Of a stretch of DNA of 5,024 bases, positions 1 through 5,024 are shown one piece after another. This DNA is from an uncultured Desulfobacterales bacterium. Its GTDB lineage: Bacteria; Desulfobacterota; Desulfobacteria; Desulfobacterales; UBA11574. Location of the stretch: NCBI GenBank assembly GCA_937925895.1, contig CALANC010000218.1, positions 1-5,024 of the forward strand. The letters are read 5' to 3'. The notes beneath the pieces were generated by a model, which saw nothing but the letters and a program-made list of their open reading frames with translations, had not been told where the DNA came from and did not search any database. Position numbers and translations under genes: made by a program. Within the stretch, counting starts at the first letter, position 1. Every line of letters starts with the position of its first letter.

Positions 1-243
1 GGTAATATGGAATTGCAGCTTGACAGAAAACTGTCGAACAAGCGTGTTTATCCTGCTATCGATGTACCTGCTTCAGGAACCAGACGAGAAGAATTACTGC
101 TTGACCAGGAGTTCTTACAGCGTGTTTGGATTTTGAGGAAACTACTTTCTTCACTGAATCCTGTTGACAGTCTAGAATTTTTACTTGATAAAATGGACGG
201 AACCAAGGATAATCAAGGGTTTTTGGATTCCATGAACACTTAA
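1..243 (+). CDS. rho: Transcription termination factor Rho, C-terminal end (5' truncated by window)
   Basis: The first 80 codons visible (frame 1, beginning Gly-Asn-Met-Glu-Leu) are the C-terminal end of Rho, the hexameric RNA-dependent ATPase helicase that ends transcription of untranslated RNA. The segment matches the E. coli Rho C-terminus closely: GNMEL, then KRVYPAID, SGTRREELL, WILRK and a final EFLLDKM helix. The Arg at 82-84 (in SGTR) aligns with E. coli Arg366, the arginine finger that reaches into the neighbouring subunit's ATP site. The Arg in KRVYPAID aligns with Arg353. The RNA-binding domain and Walker motifs lie outside the window. The ATG at 7 is an internal methionine, not a start. 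The gene ends at TAA (241-243), 60 nt before rpmE. Identification is secure; only the missing 5' part limits it. Confidence 0.96.
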   Translation, partial: GNMELQLDRKLSNKRVYPAIDVPASGTRREELLLDQEFLQRVWILRKLLSSLNPVDSLEFLLDKMDGTKDNQGFLDSMNT

Positions 244-249
244 AGACTT

Positions 250-275
250 CCCGGGATTACTAGTTTATAAAATTA
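250..275 (+). promoter_or_regulatory. Weak promoter-like AT-rich stretch upstream of rpmE
   Basis: The rho-rpmE spacer contains TATAAA at 266-271 and an overlapping TAAAAT at 268-273, each 5/6 to the sigma-70 -10 consensus. No convincing -35 hexamer lies at the right distance. I see no terminator hairpin with a T-run between rho and rpmE, so read-through from rho is equally possible. Treat this as a candidate only. Confidence 0.22.
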
Positions 276-287
276 TATCAAACAGTT

Positions 288-293
288 AGGAGG
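288..293 (+). promoter_or_regulatory. Shine-Dalgarno of rpmE
   Basis: AGGAGG at 288-293 is a near-perfect anti-16S match, 10 nt before the ATG at 304, and fixes the rpmE start. It is flanked by GTTA (285-288) and TAAC (295-298), which could form a 4-bp stem presenting the SD in its loop. That stem is too short to claim as regulatory. Confidence 0.85.
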
Positions 294-303
294 TTAACAA
301 TTT

Positions 304-513
304 ATGAAGACAGGCATTCATCCGGACTATGAAGAGACCACCATAAGGTGCGCATGTGGAAATGTTATTGAGGCCGGCTCAACAAAATTAAATATTCGCG
401 TTGAAATCTGCTCAAAATGTCATCCTTTTTTTACAGGCAAACAGAAACTTATCGACAGTGCCGGGCGGATTGAAAGATTTCGAAAGAAGTACGAAAAATT
501 CGAGAAAAAATAA
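304..513 (+). CDS. rpmE: 50S ribosomal protein L31, zinc-binding (C+) type
   Basis: A 69-residue L31, a small protein of the large subunit that contributes to the bridge with the 30S head. It begins MKTGIHPDY, the standard L31 opening. Cys16-x-Cys18 and Cys36-x-x-Cys39 form the four-cysteine zinc site that marks the C+ form, as opposed to the cysteine-free, zinc-starvation paralogue. The HPFFTGKQK block (40-48) is also diagnostic of the family. The C-terminus is very basic ([12 protein letters not shown]), as expected for rRNA contact. Length matches the usual 66-70 residues. The start is fixed by a strong SD. It lies between rho and prfA, a common bacterial order, and stops 11 nt before prfA. 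Confidence 0.97.
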   Translation: MKTGIHPDYEETTIRCACGNVIEAGSTKLNIRVEICSKCHPFFTGKQKLIDSAGRIERFRKKYEKFEKK

Positions 514-524
514 TTCATGTTCTT

Positions 525-1610
525 ATGCCAATGATTGATAAATTAACAGGGGTCGAAAATCGTTTTTCTGAAATTGAAAAACTTTTAAGCGAGCCAAAGA
601 TCGTCCAGGACAGAGAAACGTACCAGAAGTATAGCAGGCAACATGCCGATCTCAGTAAGATCGTCACGGTTTTCAGAAAATACAAGCAGACGTTAACAGA
701 GCTTGATGACAGTCAGGAACTGTTAAATGACAAAGATCCTGATATAAAAAAGATGGCACAAAGTGAGGTTAACACCCTGACCGTCTTGAAAGAAAACCTT
801 GAGAAGGATCTTAAAAGACTCCTTGTACCCAAAGACCCCAATGATAATAAGAATGTTATTCTTGAAATTCGAGCGGGTACCGGTGGAGAAGAGGCCGCGT
901 TGTTCACGAATGACCTTTTCAGAATGTACGCCAAATACGCTGAAAAGTATAACTGGAAAATTGAAGTATTATCCCATCATCCCACCGATGTCGGCGGCTT
1001 GAAAGAGATCATCGCCATGATCCATGGCAAGGGGGCATACAGCCGTTTCAAATATGAAAGTGGAACCCATCGTGTTCAACGTGTGCCGACAACGGAAGCT
1101 CAGGGACGGGTGCACACCTCTGCAGTCACCGTGGCGGTATTACCCGAAGCCGAAGATGTCGAACTGAACCTCGACCCGAACGAAATTAAATTTGACGTGT
1201 TCCGCGCAACCGGCCCAGGTGGACAAAGTGTTAACACAACCGATTCCGCCGTGCGTCTCACCCATCTTCCCACAGGTATAGTGGTTTCTTGTCAGGATGA
1301 AAAATCGCAGTTGAAAAACAGAAGTAAGGCTATGAAAGTTCTCCGTGCCCGCATTCTCGCCAGCATGATTAAAGAACAGGAAGAAAAAAGATCGGCAGAG
1401 CGGAAAAGCCAGATTGGAAATGGAGACAGAAGCGGGAGAATCAGGACGTACAATTTTCCCCAAGGAAGAGTTACCGACCATCGCATTGGACTTACGCTTT
1501 ATAAATTGGAAAATATTCTGCAGGGCGATATAGAAGAAATTATTAATGAGCTCGCGACATATTATCAAAGCCAGGCGTTACAGAATGCAGAATCAACCGA
1601 CGTCCAATAA
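525..1610 (+). CDS. prfA: Peptide chain release factor 1 (RF1)
   Basis: RF1 recognises UAA and UAG in the ribosomal A site and triggers release of the finished polypeptide. The 361 residues match the family length (E. coli 360). From the first ATG, the N-terminal helical domain covers about 1-100, including [30 protein letters not shown] follows at 116-135. The codon-reading PxT tripeptide reads PTT at 188-190; RF2 would have SPF. The catalytic GGQ is at 232-234 within [16 protein letters not shown], and [20 protein letters not shown] sits at 301-320. The gene is intact, with no frameshift; the +1 programmed frameshift belongs to RF2. The start is uncertain: ATG at 525 and ATG at 531 are in frame and neither has a good SD. 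The 531 start ([12 protein letters not shown]) aligns better with B. subtilis RF1. Gln234 is the predicted target of the adjacent prmC product. Confidence 0.97.
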   Translation: MPMIDKLTGVENRFSEIEKLLSEPKIVQDRETYQKYSRQHADLSKIVTVFRKYKQTLTELDDSQELLNDKDPDIKKMAQSEVNTLTVLKENLEKDLKRLLVPKDPNDNKNVILEIRAGTGGEEAALFTNDLFRMYAKYAEKYNWKIEVLSHHPTDVGGLKEIIAMIHGKGAYSRFKYESGTHRVQRVPTTEAQGRVHTSAVTVAVLPEAEDVELNLDPNEIKFDVFRATGPGGQSVNTTDSAVRLTHLPTGIVVSCQDEKSQLKNRSKAMKVLRARILASMIKEQEEKRSAERKSQIGNGDRSGRIRTYNFPQGRVTDHRIGLTLYKLENILQGDIEEIINELATYYQSQALQNAESTDVQ

Positions 1611-2496
1611 TCACGAATGGACCATTCTTAAACTCCTCAATTGGACCACCTCTTATCTTAAATCCCACCATATCGACAGCCCGAGATCAACAGCTGAAAT
1701 ACTCCTTGCACACGCCTTAGATTTGAAAAGAATAGACCTGTATTTACAATATGACCAACCGCTTTCGAAAAACGAATTGTCAAGGTTTAAAGCCCTAATA
1801 AAGCGGAGAGTTAAACGAGAGCCCGTTGCTTACATTGTCGGTGTCAAAGAATTCTGGTCCCTGGAATTAGCAGTAACCAAAGATGTTTTGATTCCGCGAC
1901 CGGAAACCGAGTGTCTTGTTGAGGCAGCCCTCAGGCTGCTACCCGAAGATTCAAATTCTTGCCACAGCCATACGCAAAAAAGCATATTGGAACTTGGCGC
2001 CGGCTCCGGGGCTGTCGTGCTTGCCCTTGCATCCGAGCGCAAAAATCATCTTTATTTTGCCTCAGATCGTTCCATAAAAGCCGTCGAACTGGCCTGGCAA
2101 AATGCCGGACGTCATGACTTAAATGGAACCGTCAATCTCTTTTGCGCTGATTGGTTTACAGCTGTAAAAACCGGATGCCGGTTTGACATCATCCTTTCGA
2201 ATCCACCTTATATCCCGACCAAGGTCATCCCCGAGCTTCAGCCCGAGATCCATATTTATGAACCTGTTGCCGCTCTCGACGGCGCCGATGACGGGCTTTC
2301 CAGTTTGAAGCATATTATTTTTAGGGCGCATGAATACCTTAACAGTCAGGGAAGTCTATTGTTGGAGATTGGCCACGATCAGAAAAATGAGGTCAAAAAG
2401 ATTGTCGAGACCTACGAAAATTATCAAGAACCTTGTTTTACGAAAGATTACAGCGGAAAAAACCGCATTGTTCATATACGCAAAAAAGATACATGA
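1585..2496 (+). CDS. prmC: Release factor glutamine N5-methyltransferase PrmC (HemK)
   Basis: PrmC uses S-adenosylmethionine to methylate the GGQ glutamine of RF1 and RF2, raising release efficiency. The N-terminal helical release-factor-binding domain spans about 1-75 ([28 protein letters not shown]). The linker has [16 protein letters not shown] and [11 protein letters not shown] (103-113). The Rossmann methyltransferase domain follows with the SAM loop LELGAGSGA (135-143), an acidic residue after strand 2 (Asp161), and the hallmark NPPY at 206-209, which holds the substrate glutamine amide. The 303-residue length is somewhat above E. coli HemK (277), mostly at the N-terminus. I chose ATG 1585, with a weak AGG at 1573-1575. 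ATG 1546 would add 13 basic residues with no family counterpart and a 65-nt overlap with prfA. With 1585 the overlap is 26 nt, suggesting translational coupling. The prmC label over the paralogous PrmB rests on neighbouring prfA and the RF-binding N-terminus. Confidence 0.95.
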   Translation: MQNQPTSNNHEWTILKLLNWTTSYLKSHHIDSPRSTAEILLAHALDLKRIDLYLQYDQPLSKNELSRFKALIKRRVKREPVAYIVGVKEFWSLELAVTKDVLIPRPETECLVEAALRLLPEDSNSCHSHTQKSILELGAGSGAVVLALASERKNHLYFASDRSIKAVELAWQNAGRHDLNGTVNLFCADWFTAVKTGCRFDIILSNPPYIPTKVIPELQPEIHIYEPVAALDGADDGLSSLKHIIFRAHEYLNSQGSLLLEIGHDQKNEVKKIVETYENYQEPCFTKDYSGKNRIVHIRKKDT

Positions 2497-2508
2497 CTCA
2501 AGCTAAAA

Positions 2509-2536
2509 AAATGTGTTGCGATTAAAAAACACATTT
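2509..2536 (+). terminator. AT-rich hairpin after prmC, probable terminator of the rho-prmC block
   Basis: A perfect 9-bp inverted repeat, AAATGTGTT (2509-2517) and AACACATTT (2528-2536), with a 10-nt loop begins 13 nt after the prmC stop. It is preceded by a run of seven A (2505-2511). The downstream side is only mildly T-rich and the stem has few G-C pairs, so termination strength is uncertain. A small alternative pairing of CAC (2531-2533 region) with GTG (2542-2544) is possible. Position at the end of a gene block with a 224-nt gap ahead supports the call. Confidence 0.5.
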
Positions 2537-2561
2537 GTTAAGTGTACTAGTTTAATAAATT
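2535..2561 (+). promoter_or_regulatory. Candidate promoter region for rpsB-tsf-pyrH
   Basis: A ribosomal-protein operon following a likely terminator should have its own promoter in this spacer. The best candidates are TTGTTA (2535-2540) as a -35 with TAAATT (2556-2561) as a -10, at a short 15-nt spacing, or TTTAAT (2551-2556, 5/6 to the -10 consensus) without a good -35. The region shares the 10-mer TACTAGTTTA with the rpmE upstream region. This placement would leave a leader RNA of roughly 150 nt. The exact promoter is not resolved. Confidence 0.25.
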
Positions 2562-2641
2562 CGCATGCCCTTGGATCTGTTTCCTGGTGTCCCGCGTGGC
2601 GGGATTGGATTCAGGGTTGATATGGGCAGTGGAAAAACCAA

Positions 2642-2706
2642 CTAGAGACCTTTGAAAAACGTTTAATTTTGCCCAAAAGGGCACGTTTTTCAACGATCTC
2701 GATTAG
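2642..2706 (+). repeat. Long imperfect inverted repeat directly upstream of the rpsB ribosome binding site
   Basis: The arms 2645-2662 and 2683-2700 are complementary at 16 of 18 positions, with an uninterrupted 11-bp core of TTGAAAAACGT (2652-2662) against ACGTTTTTCAA (2683-2693). An inner hairpin GCCC-AAAA-GGGC (2671-2682) sits in the loop, and CTA (2642-2644)/TAG (2704-2706) could extend the base across a 3-nt bulge. The inner stem followed by CGTTTTTC resembles an intrinsic terminator. The right arm ends 7 nt before the SD. It may be an attenuator, a protein-binding leader hairpin, or a dispersed palindromic repeat; the sequence alone does not decide. Confidence 0.7.
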
Positions 2707-2707
2707 A

Positions 2708-2714
2708 AAGGGAG
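2708..2714 (+). promoter_or_regulatory. Shine-Dalgarno of rpsB
   Basis: AAGGGAG at 2708-2714 lies 6 nt before the ATG at 2721 and fixes the rpsB start. It sits immediately after the base of the long inverted repeat, so folding of the repeat could influence ribosome access. Confidence 0.8.
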
Positions 2715-2720
2715 AAACAA

Positions 2721-3641
2721 ATGGCATATGTTACTATGAAAGAACTCCTGGAAGCAGGAGTGCACTTTGGTCATCAGACAAAACGATGGAACCCCAAGAT
2801 GAAACCGTATATCTTCGGGGCCAGAAACGGTATCTATATTATCGATCTTCAGAAAACCGTCAAAATGTTTAGGACAGCTTATGATTTTGTCGTCGACACT
2901 GTGGCAAATGGCAAGTCGCTCTTATTTGTAGGCACAAAAAAACAGGCCAACCTTTCAATCTATGAAGAAGCCAACAAATGCGAAATGTATTATGTCCACA
3001 ACCGGTGGCTGGGCGGCATGTTGACAAACTTTCAAACCATACGAAAGAGTATAGACCGCCTAAACTATCTCAACACCATCCACAACGACGAAACAATCAA
3101 TCTTTTCCCGAAAAAAGAGAGGCTAAAACTCGGAAAAGAGCGCCAGAAACTCGATAACAATCTGGGTGGAATCCGACCCATGTCCGGACTTCCCGGTGCC
3201 ATCTTTGTTGTGGACCCCAAGAACGAAGCTATTGCCGTGCGAGAGGGAAGGCGTCTAGGGATCCCGATTATTGCGATTGTCGATACCAATTGCGACCCTG
3301 ACGAGATCGATTACATCATACCGGGAAATGATGACGCGATCCGGGCAATTCGCTTGATTACTTCCAGAATCGCGGATGCTTGTATCGAAGGCAAAGAGCG
3401 ACTGGAAGAAAAAAAACAAGCAGAGGCCGACAAGGAGGTTGAAGAGCCAATCGCGGTCGAATCCGCTAGTGCAGACTTACAACCGGGCGAAAGGAAGATT
3501 ATTTCAAACGGTACGGATGGTCCTATAGTAGAAATTATAAAAAGGACCACACCTTTAGATCAATCTGATTCTGAGACCCCTGAAACTCCTGCAGACCAAG
3601 CGTCGGGAGAGACGACGAAAACAGAAATTACAGGAGAATAG
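2721..3641 (+). CDS. rpsB: 30S ribosomal protein S2 with extended acidic C-terminal tail
   Basis: S2 is a late-assembling small-subunit protein at the head-body junction; with S1 it helps bind mRNA. The core (1-228) is canonical: [22 protein letters not shown] at 6-27, [16 protein letters not shown] (31-46), [18 protein letters not shown] (94-111), a helical-hairpin region (about 105-148), [21 protein letters not shown] (147-167), and [26 protein letters not shown] (185-210). At 306 residues it exceeds E. coli S2 (241). Residues about 229-306 form a low-complexity Glu/Asp/Thr/Ser/Pro-rich tail that looks disordered. The reading frame stays clean and ends at TAG (3639-3641), so the extension is not a frameshift artefact visible here. 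First gene of the rpsB-tsf-pyrH operon, with tsf following after 2 nt. Confidence 0.97.
   Translation: MAYVTMKELLEAGVHFGHQTKRWNPKMKPYIFGARNGIYIIDLQKTVKMFRTAYDFVVDTVANGKSLLFVGTKKQANLSIYEEANKCEMYYVHNRWLGGMLTNFQTIRKSIDRLNYLNTIHNDETINLFPKKERLKLGKERQKLDNNLGGIRPMSGLPGAIFVVDPKNEAIAVREGRRLGIPIIAIVDTNCDPDEIDYIIPGNDDAIRAIRLITSRIADACIEGKERLEEKKQAEADKEVEEPIAVESASADLQPGERKIISNGTDGPIVEIIKRTTPLDQSDSETPETPADQASGETTKTEITGE
3632..3637 (+). promoter_or_regulatory. Shine-Dalgarno of tsf, inside the rpsB 3' end
   Basis: AGGAGA (3632-3637) overlaps the last sense codons of rpsB and lies 6 nt before the tsf ATG (3644). Ribosomes finishing S2 stop over the site, which favours translational coupling of S2 and EF-Ts synthesis. 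Confidence 0.75.
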
Positions 3642-3643
3642 CA

Positions 3644-4243
3644 ATGGGAAAAATTAGCGCTCAGATGGTAAAACAGCTCCGCGAAAAAACCGGGGCCGGA
3701 ATCATGGATTGCAAAGAAGCACTTACCGAATGTGGCGGTGACATCAATGACGCCTTCGACTTTTTGAGAAAAAAGGGTCTTGCAACAGCTGCAAAACGAG
3801 CCGGAAGAGCGATGACGGAAGGCATTATTCAATCTTATATCCATATGGATAACAAGCTCGGCGTCCTGGTTGAAGTGAATTGTGAAACCGATTTTGTGGC
3901 CAAGAATGATGATTTTAGGCAATTTGCCAAAAATATTGCCATGCATATTGCCGCCACGAATCCAGTGGGAATCAGGCAAGAAGACGTTCCCAAAGAAATT
4001 ATAGATAAGGAAAAAGAGATTTATCGTGAACAGGTTCTGGAAATGGGTAAACCTGAACAAATCGCGGACAAGATCGTTGAGGGTAAACTGAATAAGTATT
4101 TAAAGGAAAACTGCCTGATGAACCAGCCTTATGTTCGTGATCCCGAGATATCAATTACAGATCTTTTGAATGAAATGATTGCCAAAATTGGTGAAAACAT
4201 TACCATTAGACGCTTTTCGCGATTTAAGATCGGAGAACTCTAA
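3644..4243 (+). CDS. tsf: Translation elongation factor Ts (EF-Ts), short form
   Basis: EF-Ts is the nucleotide exchange factor that removes GDP from EF-Tu so it can reload with GTP and aminoacyl-tRNA. The N-terminal UBA-like domain covers about 1-50 (VKQLREKTGAGIMDCKEAL, then GGDINDAFDFLRKKG). The core carries the signature EVNCETDFVAKNDDF at 77-91; the Asp-Phe of TDFV (83-84) corresponds to the pair that intrudes near the EF-Tu Mg2+ site. The end reads IGENITIRRFSRF. At 199 residues it is the short form, close to Thermus EF-Ts (196) and well below E. coli (283), and lacks the second core subdomain and coiled coil of the long form. Both ends match the family, so this is a natural size class, not a truncation. 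The last codons contain the likely pyrH SD. Confidence 0.97.
   Translation: MGKISAQMVKQLREKTGAGIMDCKEALTECGGDINDAFDFLRKKGLATAAKRAGRAMTEGIIQSYIHMDNKLGVLVEVNCETDFVAKNDDFRQFAKNIAMHIAATNPVGIRQEDVPKEIIDKEKEIYREQVLEMGKPEQIADKIVEGKLNKYLKENCLMNQPYVRDPEISITDLLNEMIAKIGENITIRRFSRFKIGEL
4232..4236 (+). promoter_or_regulatory. Shine-Dalgarno deciding the pyrH TTG start
   Basis: GGAGA (4232-4236), within the final tsf codons, is 10 nt upstream of TTG 4247 and 16 nt upstream of the next in-frame TTG (4253). Spacing favours 4247 as the pyrH initiation codon. Confidence 0.55.
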
Positions 4244-4246
4244 ACT

Positions 4247-4966
4247 TTGACATTGCCTCGATATAAAAGAATTCTGTTGAAATTAAGTGGTGAAGCTCTG
4301 ATGGGGGATCAGAGTTTCGGGATTAGCCCCGAGATGATAAAATATGTGGCTGAAGAAGTCCGTTCGACCTTTGATCTTGGCGTTCAGATTGCTATCGTTG
4401 TCGGTGGAGGCAATATTTTTAGAGGAATTGCTGCGTCTTCATACGGCATGGATCGAGTCTCTGCCGACCGCATGGGCATGTTGGCTACGGTGATCAATAG
4501 CTTGGCCCTGCAGGATGCCTTGGAAGAAAAAGGTGTTTTCACTCGTGTTCAAACAGCCATTTCGATGCACGAGGTGGCAGAGCCCTTCATACTGAGAAGG
4601 GCGGTTCGCCATCTCGAGAAAGGACGGGTGGTGATATTCGCCGCCGGTACCGGAAATCCATACTTTACAACCGATACGGCGGCGGTACTCAGGGCTCAAG
4701 AAATACGTGCTGAAGTTCTTTTAAAGGCCACAAAGGTTGACGGCCTTTATGATTCCGACCCCGTTGTTAATAAAAATGCCAAATTTATTAGACATATCAG
4801 CTATATGGAGGTTATAGAAAAACAACTCCATGTCATGGACATGACCGCAATTTCTCTGGCAATGGATAATAAGCTTCCCCTCATCATATTCAATTTAATG
4901 GGAAAGGGAAATGCCAGGAAGGTTGTCTGTGGAGAAACGGTTGGAACTCAAATTGCAGCCAAATAA
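4247..4966 (+). CDS. pyrH: Uridylate (UMP) kinase
   Basis: PyrH phosphorylates UMP to UDP with ATP, the step feeding UTP, CTP and dTTP synthesis. It is a cytoplasmic hexamer of the amino-acid-kinase fold, unrelated to eukaryotic UMP/CMP kinases, and in proteobacteria is typically activated by GTP and inhibited by UTP. Visible motifs are [12 protein letters not shown] (7-18, phosphate loop), [12 protein letters not shown] (49-60), [20 protein letters not shown] (74-93), [19 protein letters not shown] (132-150, UMP contact), [13 protein letters not shown] (160-172) and [19 protein letters not shown] (197-215). At 239 residues it matches the family (E. coli 241). No ATG occurs before the essential KLSGEAL motif (the first is residue 19), so a non-ATG start is required; TTG 4247 fits the SD and family N-terminus. 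It starts 3 nt after the tsf stop. Confidence 0.96.
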   Translation: MTLPRYKRILLKLSGEALMGDQSFGISPEMIKYVAEEVRSTFDLGVQIAIVVGGGNIFRGIAASSYGMDRVSADRMGMLATVINSLALQDALEEKGVFTRVQTAISMHEVAEPFILRRAVRHLEKGRVVIFAAGTGNPYFTTDTAAVLRAQEIRAEVLLKATKVDGLYDSDPVVNKNAKFIRHISYMEVIEKQLHVMDMTAISLAMDNKLPLIIFNLMGKGNARKVVCGETVGTQIAAK

Positions 4967-5024
4967 TTTCATTAAGTTAATCAACCGGAAAAAAATAATT
5001 TGTCAAAAAATTCAGCAGCTTAAA
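4967..5024 (+). other. Non-coding 3' end of the window, before an expected frr
   Basis: The 58 nt after pyrH are AT-rich, and I see no terminator hairpin and no gene start. TTGTCA (5000-5005) matches five of six bases of the -35 consensus, but any -10 would fall at or past the window edge. In many bacteria frr (ribosome recycling factor) follows pyrH; that gene is not visible here. Confidence 0.3.

Larger units (their letters stand above)
2565..2720 (+). other. Structured 5' leader of rpsB (proposed)
   Basis: Between the AT-rich candidate promoter and the rpsB start, the sequence turns GC-rich. It contains a tight hairpin, TCCCGC-GTG-GCGGGA (2590-2604), a possible CCCT (2568-2571)/AGGG (2613-2616) closing pair around it, and the long inverted repeat of 2642-2706. 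E. coli rpsB is known to be autoregulated by S2 through its leader. Whether this leader does the same is inference, and the structures here were found by eye. A 26-codon open frame (2565-2645) crosses it but has no SD. Confidence 0.35.

Noticed and set aside
244..303. Possible rho terminator or L31 leader RNA between rho and rpmE
   Set aside because: Only the short CCCGGG palindrome and a 4-bp stem around the SD are present; there is no stem plus T-run and no extended fold in the 60-nt gap.
517..534. Five-codon mini-frame (ATG 517 to TGA 532-534) whose stop overlaps the ATG at 531
   Set aside because: The ATGA overlap suggests coupling, but so short a frame without an SD is easily chance.
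1140..1568. 142-codon open frame on the minus strand opposite prfA
   Set aside because: It is fully antisense to the conserved catalytic half of RF1, with no family resemblance; a shadow frame.
1546..1584. Upstream ATG extension of prmC by 13 residues
   Set aside because: The added residues have no counterpart in the HemK family and would lengthen the overlap with prfA to 65 nt. The AGAAGA at 1532-1537 is explained by prfA codons.
2622..2642. GSGKT resembling a P-loop in the leader open frame
   Set aside because: It is a five-residue match in a 26-codon frame with no other NTPase features; coincidence.
2669..2872. 67-codon + strand frame overlapping the rpsB start
   Set aside because: It starts inside the inverted repeat, lacks an SD and runs out of frame through the conserved S2 N-terminus.
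3560..4060. 166-codon open frame on the minus strand opposite rpsB/tsf
   Set aside because: It lies antisense to two unmistakable genes, has no recognisable domain, and shows the composition expected of a reverse-strand shadow.
1..5024. Undescribed system, mobile element, CRISPR array, tRNA or rRNA
   Set aside because: Every long frame on the + strand is a recognised core gene, and the gaps are too short to hide another. No direct-repeat array, transposase, integrase or RNA gene was seen.

Overview
The window is an unbroken stretch of bacterial housekeeping DNA, with every gene on the + strand. Protein features suggest a Desulfobacterota (former Deltaproteobacteria, sulfate-reducer-like) genome. 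These features are a short-form EF-Ts, an S2 with an acidic tail, a four-cysteine L31, the order rho-rpmE-prfA-prmC, and moderate base composition (mid-40s % GC by eye). The assignment is inferred from family resemblance and gene order, and no marker settles it.

Left block (1-2496): the 3' end of rho (transcription terminator), then rpmE (ribosomal protein L31), prfA (release factor RF1) and prmC (the methyltransferase that modifies the GGQ glutamine of release factors). The rho-rpmE spacer is 60 nt and carries a strong Shine-Dalgarno (SD) and a weak promoter candidate. The rpmE-prfA gap is 11 nt, and prfA and prmC overlap by 26 nt at the preferred prmC start. Enzyme and substrate are therefore made from adjacent, probably coupled cistrons.

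Central spacer (2497-2720, 224 nt): the only sizeable non-coding region. It holds an AT-rich hairpin just after prmC (likely terminator), a weak promoter-like stretch, a GC-rich hairpin, and a long imperfect inverted repeat (about 2642-2706) that ends directly before the rpsB SD. The rpsB leader is the most interesting part of the window.

Right block (2721-4966): rpsB (ribosomal protein S2), tsf (EF-Ts) and pyrH (UMP kinase), spaced 2 nt and 3 nt apart. This is the widely conserved rpsB-tsf-pyrH(-frr) operon. frr would be expected just beyond the right edge but is not visible. pyrH appears to start at TTG, in the same frame as tsf.

Together the genes cover transcription termination, ribosome composition, elongation-factor recycling, release and its methylation, and pyrimidine nucleotide supply. 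I found no mobile element, CRISPR array, tRNA, rRNA, defence system or unknown protein-coding gene. The non-obvious signals are the structured rpsB leader, the long S2 tail and the TTG start of pyrH.
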